A stretch of 19,178 bases of DNA from JBCCQH01 sp039024435. GTDB lineage: Bacteria; Bacteroidota; Bacteroidia; J057; JADKCL01. Within the stretch, counting starts at the first letter, position 1, and each line of letters starts with the position of its first letter. A program made the translations under genes and the position numbers. This document shows, piece by piece, positions 1-6,706 of this stretch. The notes beneath the pieces are model-generated. The model was not told where the DNA came from, searched no databases, and saw nothing but the letters and a program-made list of their open reading frames with translations. The stretch covers positions 1 to 19,178 of the forward strand of contig JBCCQH010000127.1 in the NCBI GenBank assembly GCA_039024435.1, written 5' to 3'.

Positions 1-606
1 GATGCCGATACCGCGTCACAGTGGACCGCGATGTCGGGTAGATATTACTACGAAACCCAAACCTACACCGACAACGAGGGCAACGTAAAGACCCGCCAGG
101 TCCAAAAAACGAGATGGTATCCATCAAGCGGTTATTATCAGCACCACTTCAATGACGTGCTGGTTCTGGGCTCACACGGACTGACCCAAAACTTCGCGGA
201 GAAAATTTTTCCCTTTGAATTGGCGGAGGTACTGAACTACGACGCCCGCTACATCCTGGGCCACGAATCGGAAGTCTACCAGAAAGACGTTCAGGAAGGT
301 TACGGGGTGGCCGAGGGCATCATGGACGCCCACATCCGCAATGCGGTCGTGCGCCAAATCCCGGGGGACACCTACAAGAACTTGCACATCAATACCCACA
401 AAAACCGCATCACGTTCAAGCATATCCTTCTACCGATCTGGATCGCAGCCTACAAGTACAACAACAAGGTCTATAAGTTCCTGGTAAACGGACAAACCGG
501 CAAAATCAACGGAAAGAAGCCGGTTGCGTGGTGGAAAGTTGCGCTGATCGTCGCGATCGTCGGCGGGGGCATCGCCGCCGCAGCGTTCTTCCTCGGGGGG
601 AACTGA
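1..606 (+). CDS. zinc-ribbon/membrane-anchored protein of unknown function, C-terminal part (5' end outside window)
   Basis: The reading frame is open from base 1, so the gene begins left of the window; the visible 201 residues start DADTASQWTA. The fragment resembles the C-terminal half of a family often named TFIIB-type zinc-ribbon or, wrongly, primosomal protein N'. Members carry one or two zinc ribbons at the N-terminus, then a segment ending PFWLFDAD, then blocks seen here: TRWYPSSG followed by FNDVLV, the ITFKHILLPIWIAAY block and FLVNGQTGKINGKKP. A single hydrophobic helix (VALIVAIVGG onward) follows WWK and ends the protein, suggesting a C-terminal membrane anchor. The zinc ribbons would be off the edge and are not seen. 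The biochemical role of the family is unknown to me. It is convergent with the SDR gene 51 bases away. Recognition is from memory of the family pattern. Confidence 0.8.
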   Translation, partial: DADTASQWTAMSGRYYYETQTYTDNEGNVKTRQVQKTRWYPSSGYYQHHFNDVLVLGSHGLTQNFAEKIFPFELAEVLNYDARYILGHESEVYQKDVQEGYGVAEGIMDAHIRNAVVRQIPGDTYKNLHINTHKNRITFKHILLPIWIAAYKYNNKVYKFLVNGQTGKINGKKPVAWWKVALIVAIVGGGIAAAAFFLGGN

Positions 607-657
607 TGGGTCGACCCCGTGCGACTTTTCCGGTAGGTTAAAGTAACCGAAGGCAGC

Positions 658-1722
658 TCATTTTCCCAAGGCCACCACTCCGGCTGCAATCATGGATTCT
701 GCATGGGCCTGAACCGCTTCCTTGGGGCTCCGAAAGGTCATCCCCAGCGCCGACTTTGCCTTTTGATTCTCAAAGGTCAGCGCGATGCCCACATTGTTGC
801 TGACGTATTTCCAAGTAAACCCGATAAACGGCCCGAGCAGGTACAGCATGAATTTGGGAAGCTGGCTTTTGGGCAATTTGAGTTGGGTGCCGTATTTCTC
901 GCGAATGAAATCGGCGATGTCCAGCATGCTGACGGAAGCCTCATTGGAGACGATGTGGCGGCCTTGCGCGGTGGGCCGAAAGGCCGCTTCCAGGTGGGCC
1001 TGGGCCACGTCCCGGACGTCCACCACCCCAAAGTACAGCTCCGGCACCCCTGATTTGAAAGTGCCGTCCATGATTTGTTTCATCAGCGTAAGGCTGGCCG
1101 AGTTGGAGTTTTGCGTAAGCGACGGCCCGAGCACAAAGGAAGGATTGATCGTGACCAGGTCCCACTGGGTTTGCGTTTCGGCGATCTTCCAGGCTTCTTT
1201 TTCCGCGACCGTTTTTGAATAGTTGTAGGGGCCGTTTTTGACGCTACTCGTTGCATTCCACATGCTTTCGTCCAGCTTACCGCCCCGATCCCGGCCTTCG
1301 GAGGCATCCCCGTACAGGGCCACTACGCTGGAAGTGAGTACGATGCGCTGCACCGTGGGGGTTGTGGTCGCCGAGTTCAGGACATTGCGCGTGCCCAGTA
1401 AAGCGGGTTTGACCAGCTCCTCTTCCCCATTCTTTACCCCCTGAACGACGAACGGCGAGGCGGTATGCATAACAATGCCGCAGCCGGCCATGGCCTCGGC
1501 AAAAGAACCCTCCTTCAGGAGGTCCGCCTCAAAAATCTTCAGGCTGCCCGAACTGTTCGCGGCGATTTCTTCCAAATGCTGGTACTTTTGGGTTTTTGCC
1601 TTGCTGCGTACCGTGGCGTGGACGGTATGGCCTTTCTCCAACAGCATCTTCACGATCCAGGAGGCGATGAAACCGGAGCCACCGGTGACGAGAATGGGCT
1701 GGGCGTTCACTTGGGGATTCAT
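658..1722 (-). CDS. NAD(P)-dependent epimerase/dehydratase-like extended SDR (dihydroflavonol-4-reductase/aldehyde reductase type)
   Basis: A 354-residue protein with the full signature of an extended short-chain dehydrogenase. The nucleotide-binding loop TGGSGFIA is at residues 13-20, the catalytic tyrosine and lysine are in YNYSK (Y166, K170), a serine pair at 131-132 supplies the third catalytic residue, and NPSFVLGPS plus DVRDVAQAH are the substrate-side blocks typical of dihydroflavonol reductase and yeast GRE2-like aldehyde reductases. The length is normal for that group. It probably reduces an aldehyde or ketone with NADPH in the cytoplasm; the substrate cannot be read from sequence. 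The ATG at 1722 lies 27 bases after the stop of the upstream rqcH-like gene on the same strand, so the two are likely co-transcribed, although no functional link is known. The start could shift slightly, but the glycine loop so near the N-terminus supports this one. Confidence 0.9.
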   Translation of the reverse strand: MNPQVNAQPILVTGGSGFIASWIVKMLLEKGHTVHATVRSKAKTQKYQHLEEIAANSSGSLKIFEADLLKEGSFAEAMAGCGIVMHTASPFVVQGVKNGEEELVKPALLGTRNVLNSATTTPTVQRIVLTSSVVALYGDASEGRDRGGKLDESMWNATSSVKNGPYNYSKTVAEKEAWKIAETQTQWDLVTINPSFVLGPSLTQNSNSASLTLMKQIMDGTFKSGVPELYFGVVDVRDVAQAHLEAAFRPTAQGRHIVSNEASVSMLDIADFIREKYGTQLKLPKSQLPKFMLYLLGPFIGFTWKYVSNNVGIALTFENQKAKSALGMTFRSPKEAVQAHAESMIAAGVVALGK

Positions 1723-1749
1723 ATCTGCGTTTTTTGAATTGACATGGGA

Positions 1750-3378
1750 CTATTGAATTTGGGCCGCTTTCCCGGCTTGGGGCTCGACCATGACGACCTT
1801 TTCCCGTTCCACGATGACCTGACCGGGACGGCCGTTTTTCATTTTGCGGACGTACTTTCGTTCGGTGTACTGCACCGGGACCAGGGCTTCGCGCTTGCGC
1901 TTAGAAAACTGCGCGGCGAGGCCGGCGGCAAATTCGAGGACGTCGTTGGGGACATCGCGGCCGTTGGGATTGCGGAGAATCACGTGGGAACCAGTCGCGT
2001 CGCGGGCGTGTAACCAAAGGTCGGTTTTGCGGCTGTGCTGGAAGGTCAGCAGGTCGTTTTGTTTGGCATTTTTCCCCACAAATATCGTCCAGCCCCGCAA
2101 ACGGTACTCGTGAAATGGATGCTTCCGATCCGCCAACCGTGGTTTACCCGCCTGCAACAGGTCGTAGTGCTGCTTCGCGAAGGCGGCCATACGCTTGGTC
2201 AGTTCGTAGTCCATACCGCGCTCCCCCAACTTGACCTCCGGTGGGGCGGGCAACTCTTCAAATGCCTCCTGAATGGCCAAAAATGCACTCTGTTCGCCTT
2301 CCAAGCGGTCAATCTGCTCCTCCAGGTGGTTCATGCGGGAGCGCAGCTTTTTCTGCTTGTTGTAGTAATACTCCGCGTTTTGCTGCGGATTTAAATCCGG
2401 TTTGAGCTTGATTTTGATCGGCTGATCCTGATAAAAATCGTACAGCTCGGCCGCTTTCATCCCGGTGGGAAGCTGGTGCAGATTGGCCATGAGGATATGA
2501 CCGAATTCTTCGGGGGGACGCGTGGACTCGATGCTGTCCATGCTTTTGTAGTGGGAGTCAATCTGCCCGCGGTAGCGCTTGAGGTGCTTGTTGAGCGCCT
2601 TGCTGACCTGCGCGTGGTGGCGGGCGTAGCTTTCGTACTGGTACCAGGAGCGAAAAAACGCGGACAAGGCTTGCTCGAGGTTGTCGAATTGCAGGGCCTC
2701 GGGATCGTCCGGCGGCAGAATCAGAAAGCGGATGCGCCGGGCTTCTTTGACAATGTAAAATGCGTCTTGTCCGGCGGCGGCGCGTACCGCCCCGTACGCC
2801 TCGGCAAACGAATGCCCTTCCTGAAGGCGCCGGTCCACCCACGCGGCAAATTGCTTGTCGTAGATGGGGCTGATGGCGCGCAAGCGGTCCAGCGTTTTCT
2901 GGCCTTCCGTGGCCGCGAGGTGGTCTTCCCAGTCGTGCTGGTAGTGGCCCGGCGCAACCGTAAATTCCAGGTCCGGGTCGTGGTGGTGGCGGAACCGGTC
3001 GGTCACCTTGCCCCCTTCCATTACCAGGACATTGCTGAGGAGGCCGTGCATCTTCAGGACCAGGTCGCACTCGTTTTCCAGGTGAATGACCACCACCCGC
3101 TCATAGTCTACAACTTCGACACCGGTGATTTTTTGCCCGTACAATTGCGGGAAAATGTCCTTGACATTTTTGCGGGCCTTGCCAAATTTCCGCACCGGCC
3201 AGATGTAGGGCAGCGGTGCCGCACATCCAATGCGCAGGTAGAGGTCGCCTTCCGGATTGCCGAATCCCAGCACAATCTGGTCCCGCTCCTGGGTAAAAGC
3301 CTCCACCAAGAAACAGTCGGGCCGCATGGCCTCGATGATGCCGGCGAGTTTTTTTAGCGTGTAGTGATGAATGTGCAT
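1750..3378 (-). CDS. rqcH: NFACT family ribosome quality control protein (RqcH/FbpA/Tae2 homologue)
   Basis: A 542-residue NFACT protein. In bacteria such as Bacillus, RqcH binds the 50S subunit with a stalled peptidyl-tRNA and adds alanine tails that mark the peptide for degradation; older annotations call the family fibronectin-binding. The N-terminal NFACT-N domain spans roughly 1-200, a coiled-coil/helical middle roughly 250-400, and the NFACT-R RNA-binding domain is in the last 115 residues with the hallmark DLWLHARDATGSHVIL at about 453-468. The frame is open upstream to 3519, but I chose the ATG at 3378: homologues begin MHxHYTLKxL, and a phylum-type promoter (TATCTTTG, 3406-3399) sits inside the longer frame. 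Residues 93-94 are Glu-Arg where B. subtilis RqcH has the Asp-Arg pair needed for tRNA binding, a conservative change. The basic C-terminal tail is common in Bacteroidota. Confidence 0.9.
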   Translation of the reverse strand: MHIHHYTLKKLAGIIEAMRPDCFLVEAFTQERDQIVLGFGNPEGDLYLRIGCAAPLPYIWPVRKFGKARKNVKDIFPQLYGQKITGVEVVDYERVVVIHLENECDLVLKMHGLLSNVLVMEGGKVTDRFRHHHDPDLEFTVAPGHYQHDWEDHLAATEGQKTLDRLRAISPIYDKQFAAWVDRRLQEGHSFAEAYGAVRAAAGQDAFYIVKEARRIRFLILPPDDPEALQFDNLEQALSAFFRSWYQYESYARHHAQVSKALNKHLKRYRGQIDSHYKSMDSIESTRPPEEFGHILMANLHQLPTGMKAAELYDFYQDQPIKIKLKPDLNPQQNAEYYYNKQKKLRSRMNHLEEQIDRLEGEQSAFLAIQEAFEELPAPPEVKLGERGMDYELTKRMAAFAKQHYDLLQAGKPRLADRKHPFHEYRLRGWTIFVGKNAKQNDLLTFQHSRKTDLWLHARDATGSHVILRNPNGRDVPNDVLEFAAGLAAQFSKRKREALVPVQYTERKYVRKMKNGRPGQVIVEREKVVMVEPQAGKAAQIQ

Positions 3379-3398
3379 GGCATTGGCGATTGCGGGGG

Positions 3399-3429
3399 CA
3401 AAGATACGGCGTCGGATGCGGACGGAAAA
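3399..3429 (-). promoter_or_regulatory. Bacteroidota-type promoter for the rqcH-like gene
   Basis: Reading the minus strand, TTTT (3429-3426), 19 bases, then TATCTTTG (3406-3399), a perfect match to the TAnnTTTG -7 box of the Bacteroidota primary sigma factor. The start point would be about 3393, giving a short leader before the ATG at 3378. The -33 box is only a partial match to TTTG. Confidence 0.6.
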
Positions 3430-3542
3430 CCGATCCCGGCAATTCCCGCAAAGCACGTCGGTCGATCTCCGGACCTCACAACTAGAACCGGATCGCCTCC
3501 CCCTTGTTTCGCGCGGCAAAATGCTGTTTCTTGGAAAACGTT

Positions 3543-3920
3543 ATGGATACACCGAAAAAAGTACACTACGCCAACATTGACAACTATTCGCGCCGACTGA
3601 TCCTCCAGTACCAGGGACGGGAAATCGCCGCCACCGACCGGGCCTTGATCTTAAAAGAGGTTTCCGGGAAGCGGGTGTTTGATCCGGTATTTTACGTCCC
3701 GCAAGAGGATATCGAAATCGATTTGGTACGGGATCCCGAAAGCAAAGGTTACTGCCCGATCAAAGGCAAAAGCTACCGCTGGTACCTCAAGGAAAATCCC
3801 ACGGAGGAGTATTTCGGTTGGAGTTACGAGGATCCGCTTCCGGAAGCGATTTTTTTACGGGGTCACATCGCGTTCAATGGCCGCTACGTGACCTTTGTTT
3901 CCGCTCCCCGTCCCTTGTGA
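3543..3920 (+). CDS. DUF427 domain protein
   Basis: A 125-residue protein matching DUF427 (Pfam name NTP_transf_9, function unproven). The family blocks are clear: FYVPQEDIEIDLV at about 50-62, YCPIKGKSYRWYL at 70-82, FGWSYEDPLPEA and then GHIAFNGRYVTF near the end. Members are small single-domain cytoplasmic proteins without a firmly established reaction. I prefer the ATG at 3543 over an upstream in-frame start at 3504, because the extra 13 residues (MFRAAKCCFLENV) do not belong to the family and the ATG context GAAAACGTT is A-rich like other starts here. The gene is divergent from rqcH and 44 bases ahead of the Rpn nuclease gene, so it may be the first gene of a short operon with it. Confidence 0.85.
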   Translation: MDTPKKVHYANIDNYSRRLILQYQGREIAATDRALILKEVSGKRVFDPVFYVPQEDIEIDLVRDPESKGYCPIKGKSYRWYLKENPTEEYFGWSYEDPLPEAIFLRGHIAFNGRYVTFVSAPRPL

Positions 3921-3964
3921 GGCCGGTTGAGGGTGCAGTGCCAGTGAGGAATTGAGGAAGAACC

Positions 3965-4777
3965 ATGAGCAGCGATTACGACCACATCTTTCGGGAAAAT
4001 TTTGGGAAGATTTTCCTTCCGTTCATCCAGCGGAGGTTCGGCTTTCAGATTGCAAAAGCCGAAAGCTTGCCCGATAAGTTGCACAAGACCCTCAAGCGGG
4101 AGGTTGACTTTGCCCAGAAAATCACGCCGCAGGAAGGCGAGGAGTTCATTTTGCACATTGAATTCCAGACGAGCAATCACCCCAAGATGATCTACCGGAT
4201 GCAGCTCTACCACGCAATGCTAGCCGAAAAATATCAGCTTCCGGTCGTCCAGGCGGTTCTGTATGTCGGGGCTCGGAAATCAACGATGCGCAGTCAGCTT
4301 CGCCCCGAAGAAATCATGTCCGGCTTCCAGTTGATCGACCTCCCGATGATCGATTTTGAGGTCCTTTTGGCCTCGGAGATTCCGGAAGAAGTGATCCTGG
4401 CGATTCTCAGCAATCACGGTCGCGAAGCACCGAAGCAGGTCGCGCGGCGCATTTTGCAACGGCTGAGATCACTCGAGTCGGACCGCAATGAACTGAGCCG
4501 ACTGGCCGAACAGTTGATTACCTTGTCTCGTATTCGTAAATTAGAGTATATCTTTACCGAAGAACTTAAAGCTATGCCGTTTACCATTGACATTGAAAAG
4601 GACGCGCTGTACCAAAAGGGTAATGAGAAGGGATTCGAGAGAGGGCAGCAAAAGAACCAGCGCGAAGTCGCCCGGAAAATGCTGCGCTTAAAACAGTACC
4701 CCATCGAAGAAATTGTGTCCCTATCTGGTCTCACCGAGGCCGAGGTCATGCGTTTAGCGGAACAATTGGAAGATTGA
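3965..4777 (+). CDS. Rpn family PD-(D/E)XK nuclease (recombination-promoting nuclease / putative transposase)
   Basis: A 270-residue protein of the Rpn family, DNA endonucleases of the PD-(D/E)XK fold first noticed for stimulating RecA-independent recombination and later shown in E. coli to be toxic anti-phage factors. The nuclease core is in the first 110 residues: D48 in REVDF, then the IEFQT strand with E66 and Q68 giving the family's D...ExQ arrangement, followed by MIYRMQLYHAML and VVQAVLYVG. A helical middle (about 140-195) leads to a charged C-terminal module from M204 on: KGFERGQQKNQREVARKML, then YPIEEIVSLSGLTEAEV, a helix-turn-helix-like end usual for this family. M204 is an in-frame ATG, and everything after it is repeated as a separate gene at 4856-5059. 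The bases before that ATG are unusually AT-rich. The ATG at 3965 follows GAGGAAGAACC. Confidence 0.88.
   Translation: MSSDYDHIFRENFGKIFLPFIQRRFGFQIAKAESLPDKLHKTLKREVDFAQKITPQEGEEFILHIEFQTSNHPKMIYRMQLYHAMLAEKYQLPVVQAVLYVGARKSTMRSQLRPEEIMSGFQLIDLPMIDFEVLLASEIPEEVILAILSNHGREAPKQVARRILQRLRSLESDRNELSRLAEQLITLSRIRKLEYIFTEELKAMPFTIDIEKDALYQKGNEKGFERGQQKNQREVARKMLRLKQYPIEEIVSLSGLTEAEVMRLAEQLED
4574..4777 (+). CDS. possible intragenic short protein: C-terminal module of the Rpn nuclease from an internal ATG
   Basis: The last 67 codons of the nuclease gene can be read from an in-frame ATG at 4574. For E. coli Rpn nucleases it has been reported that the C-terminal part is also made alone from an internal start (RpnS) and blocks the toxicity of the full-length nuclease. 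Here three things support a similar product. The duplicate gene at 4856 begins at exactly this ATG. The 55 bases ending at 4575 are only about one third G+C in an otherwise GC-rich gene. A near-match to a -7 box (TATCTTTA, 4549-4556) lies 18 bases ahead, although no well-spaced -33 box was found. Expression is inferred. Confidence 0.4.
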   Translation: MPFTIDIEKDALYQKGNEKGFERGQQKNQREVARKMLRLKQYPIEEIVSLSGLTEAEVMRLAEQLED

Positions 4778-4794
4778 GTTCGGATTACACGCTA

Positions 4795-4823
4795 TTGGGG
4801 ACCAGTGGCGCTCCGTACGTTTG
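4795..4823 (+). promoter_or_regulatory. Bacteroidota-type promoter before the stand-alone Rpn C-terminal module
   Basis: TTG at 4795-4797, 18 bases, then TACGTTTG at 4816-4823, a perfect TAnnTTTG -7 box. It lies in the 78-base gap between the nuclease gene and the small gene, and would start transcription about 25 bases before the ATG at 4856. The leader just before the ATG is A-rich (GAGAAAATAAAACA), typical of translation starts in this phylum. Confidence 0.5.
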
Positions 4824-4855
4824 GTTGCATTTGAGCCGGTTGAGAAAATAAAACA

Positions 4856-5059
4856 ATGCCGTTTACCATTGACATTGAAAAGGACGCGCTGTACCAAAAG
4901 GGCAGCGAGAAGGGGTTCGAGAGAGGGCAGCAAAAGCGCCAGCGCGAAGTCGCCCGGAAAATGCTGCGCTTAAAACAGTACCCCATCGAAGAAATTGTGT
5001 CCCTATCTGGTCTCACCGAGGCCGAGGTCATGCACTTGCAAGAAAACGTAGAAGATTGA
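4856..5059 (+). CDS. stand-alone copy of the Rpn nuclease C-terminal module (candidate antitoxin or gene remnant)
   Basis: A 67-codon gene whose product matches the last 67 residues of the adjacent Rpn nuclease at all but six positions (N to S, N to R, R to H, A to Q, Q to N, L to V). It lacks any nuclease domain. It contains the charged helix KGFERGQQKRQREVARKML and the helix-turn-helix-like segment YPIEEIVSLSGLTEAEV, parts that in this family are thought to mediate self-association. It has its own start, stop, A-rich leader and a promoter-like sequence. By analogy with intragenic RpnS proteins of E. coli it could bind and silence the nuclease; alternatively it is the tail of a second rpn gene whose 5' part was deleted. 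Homology beginning exactly at the ATG and an intact frame favour the first reading. It converges on purB, 23 bases away. Confidence 0.6.
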   Translation: MPFTIDIEKDALYQKGSEKGFERGQQKRQREVARKMLRLKQYPIEEIVSLSGLTEAEVMHLQENVED

Positions 5060-5082
5060 TCCCTCGGCTCCCGACCGAGATC

Positions 5083-6435
5083 CTATTCCGCCCCGATGTA
5101 GTTGCTCGGTGAAATCGCCCGCATTTCTTGCTTGACTGCCTCGCTGACGTCCAGTCCGTCGATAAATGCCCGCATTGTCGCGGCATCAACTTTGCCTTTG
5201 CCCCGGGTCAGATCCTTGAGCGTTTCGTAAGGATTGGGATAGTTTTCCCGGCGCAAAATCGTCTGCAAAGCTTCGGCTACGACCGCCCAATTGTTCTCCA
5301 GATCGGCGGCGATCCGGGCGCGGTTGACCGTGAGTTTATCCAGCCCTTTTTCCAGGGAAAGCAAGGCCAAAAATGAATGCGAGACCGCTACCCCGACATT
5401 GCGGAGCACCGTAGAATCGGTCAGATCGCGCTGCAAGCGGGAAACTGGCAGCTTCCGGCTCAGGTGATCCAACAGCGCATTGGCAATCCCCAGATTTCCT
5501 TCGGCATTTTCAAAATCGATGGGATTGACCTTGTGGGGCATCGCCGAACTGCCGACCTCGTGGGCCACCGTCTTCTGCCCAAAATATTCCATGCTCACGT
5601 ACAGCCAAACATCGATGCAGAGGTCGAGCAGAATCGTATTGAGGCGCTTGAGGTTGTCGAAGACCACCGACAAGTTGTCGTAGTGCGAAATCTGCGTCGT
5701 CGGGTAGGCCCGCTCCAACTCCAATTGGTCAGCCAGAAAATCAGCGGCAAACTCGTGCCAATCGGTCTCGGGAAAGGCGACGTAGTGGGCGTTCATATTG
5801 CCTGTGGCCCCCCCAAATTTGCCGTAGTAAGGGAGTCCACGGAGAATTTCCATCTGGCGGTCGAGGCGCGCGACGTAGACCCGAATTTCCTTGCTCAGGG
5901 TGGTGGGTGAGGCCGGCTGACCGTGGGTCCGCGCCAGCATCGCGATGCCGCTCCACTCGGCAACAAATTCCTGCAACTTGCCGATGACCGCATCGTAACC
6001 GTTGATGACCTCGTTTTGGAGGGCGTCACGCAGCATCATCGGGAAGGCTGAATTGTTGATGTCCTGGGAGGTCAGACCGAAATGAACGTACTCTTTGGCC
6101 GCTTTCAGGGAAGGATCCAGCGCGTCGAAGCGTTCCTTGATGAAGTACTCGACCGCTTTGACGTCGTGGTTGGTGACGGCCTCGATTTCCTTGACCCGCT
6201 GCCCATCTTCCAGCCGGAAGCCGCGGTACAGATCACGCATCGGCTCAAACAGATCGGCGGACACTCCCCGCAAAGCCGGAATTCCGCTTTGGCAGAGGGC
6301 GATAAAGTACTCGATCTCCACGCGGACCTTGTAGCGGATAAAAGCCAGCTCAGAGAAGTAATCGGACAGCCCGGCCAGCTTGGCCCGGTAACGTCCATCA
6401 ATCGGCGAAATGGCGGTCAGGGATTGCAATTCCAT
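5083..6435 (-). CDS. purB: adenylosuccinate lyase
   Basis: A 450-residue protein of the fumarase/aspartase superfamily, catalysing the two lyase steps of purine synthesis: SAICAR to AICAR plus fumarate, and adenylosuccinate to AMP plus fumarate. It is a cytoplasmic homotetramer in known cases. Seen here: the N-terminal block LTAISPIDGRY at 6-16, TSQDINNSA at 122-130, ARTHGQPASPTTLSKE with catalytic H171, and the flexible signature loop GSSAMPHKVNPIDFENAEGN from 295, whose serine is the catalytic base in E. coli PurB. Length is normal for the E. coli-like type. The frame is open upstream to 6465, but homologues start MEL.ALTAISP, and a promoter overlaps the longer version, so the start is the ATG at 6435. 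It is separated from the HAD gene upstream by a miniature transposon and carries its own promoter. Confidence 0.97.
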   Translation of the reverse strand: MELQSLTAISPIDGRYRAKLAGLSDYFSELAFIRYKVRVEIEYFIALCQSGIPALRGVSADLFEPMRDLYRGFRLEDGQRVKEIEAVTNHDVKAVEYFIKERFDALDPSLKAAKEYVHFGLTSQDINNSAFPMMLRDALQNEVINGYDAVIGKLQEFVAEWSGIAMLARTHGQPASPTTLSKEIRVYVARLDRQMEILRGLPYYGKFGGATGNMNAHYVAFPETDWHEFAADFLADQLELERAYPTTQISHYDNLSVVFDNLKRLNTILLDLCIDVWLYVSMEYFGQKTVAHEVGSSAMPHKVNPIDFENAEGNLGIANALLDHLSRKLPVSRLQRDLTDSTVLRNVGVAVSHSFLALLSLEKGLDKLTVNRARIAADLENNWAVVAEALQTILRRENYPNPYETLKDLTRGKGKVDAATMRAFIDGLDVSEAVKQEMRAISPSNYIGAE

Positions 6436-6462
6436 GCCACGGTGAAATTTTTTGGAAAACAG

Positions 6463-6493
6463 CAAAGATACGGGCTTTGCCCGCGCGTTACAA
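6463..6493 (-). promoter_or_regulatory. Bacteroidota-type promoter for purB
   Basis: Minus strand: TTG (6493-6491), 20 bases, TATCTTTG (6470-6463), identical to the -7 box found before the rqcH-like gene. The predicted leader to the ATG at 6435 is about 20 bases. It lies between the miniature transposon and purB, so insertion of the element should not have separated purB from its promoter. Confidence 0.65.
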
Positions 6494-6532
6494 GTCAGCC
6501 GCCCAAGTAAGGCAGTGGACGTCGCCCCCTAA

Positions 6533-6694
6533 GAGGCGGTTTAAATTTAATTCTGCGATTTTGCTATAGCGTCTTTTTCCGCCCCTCTTCCGCTATTTTC
6601 TCGCCCATAGCTCGGGCTATGGACTCCAAAATGAGCTTTGAGCGACAAAAAAATCTGCGCCAGCAAATTTCACAAACCAATTTTAAACCGCCTC
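6533..6694. mobile_element. 162-bp MITE-like element, IS5-family-like ends, TAA target duplication
   Basis: Non-coding element with perfect 13-base terminal inverted repeats, GAGGCGGTTTAAA at 6533-6545 and its complement at 6682-6694. It is flanked on both sides by TAA (6530-6532 and 6695-6697), fitting the TNA target of the IS1031 subgroup of IS5. The similarity of the two ends continues imperfectly for about 45 bases (shared TTTGCT, GCG and T-rich blocks). At its centre is a perfect hairpin, CCATAGC-TCGG-GCTATGG (6605-6622), with ATTTT/AAAAT pairing further out, so the whole element can fold on itself. There is no transposase; it would depend on an enzyme encoded elsewhere. It sits 12 bases beyond the stop of the HAD gene. 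Confidence 0.75.
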
Positions 6695-6706
6695 TAAATG
6701 CGGCCG

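Larger units (their letters stand above)
4574..5059 (+). repeat. direct duplication of a 204-bp coding module (4574-4777 and 4856-5059)
   Basis: Two 204-base copies in the same direction with start points 282 bases apart. By hand count they differ at 15 positions (about 93 percent identical), with a long identical block in the middle and changes clustered near codons 17-28 and in the last dozen codons. Similarity begins at the ATG and ends at the TGA; flanking bases on both sides do not align. Seven base changes at the 3' end cluster as if from another paralogue, suggesting exchange between family members. Confidence 0.95.

Noticed and set aside
619..650. Small inverted repeat GGTTA-AAG-TAACC between the first two genes
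   Set aside because: A five-pair stem without a T-tract is too weak to call a terminator.
2476..3357. 293-codon plus-strand frame
   Set aside because: Antisense to the rqcH-like gene, whose protein has clear NFACT domains; long antisense frames are common in GC-rich coding DNA.
5063..5079. Hairpin CTCGG-CTCCCGA-CCGAG between the small Rpn-like gene and purB as a terminator
   Set aside because: Only five base pairs and no T-tract in either direction.
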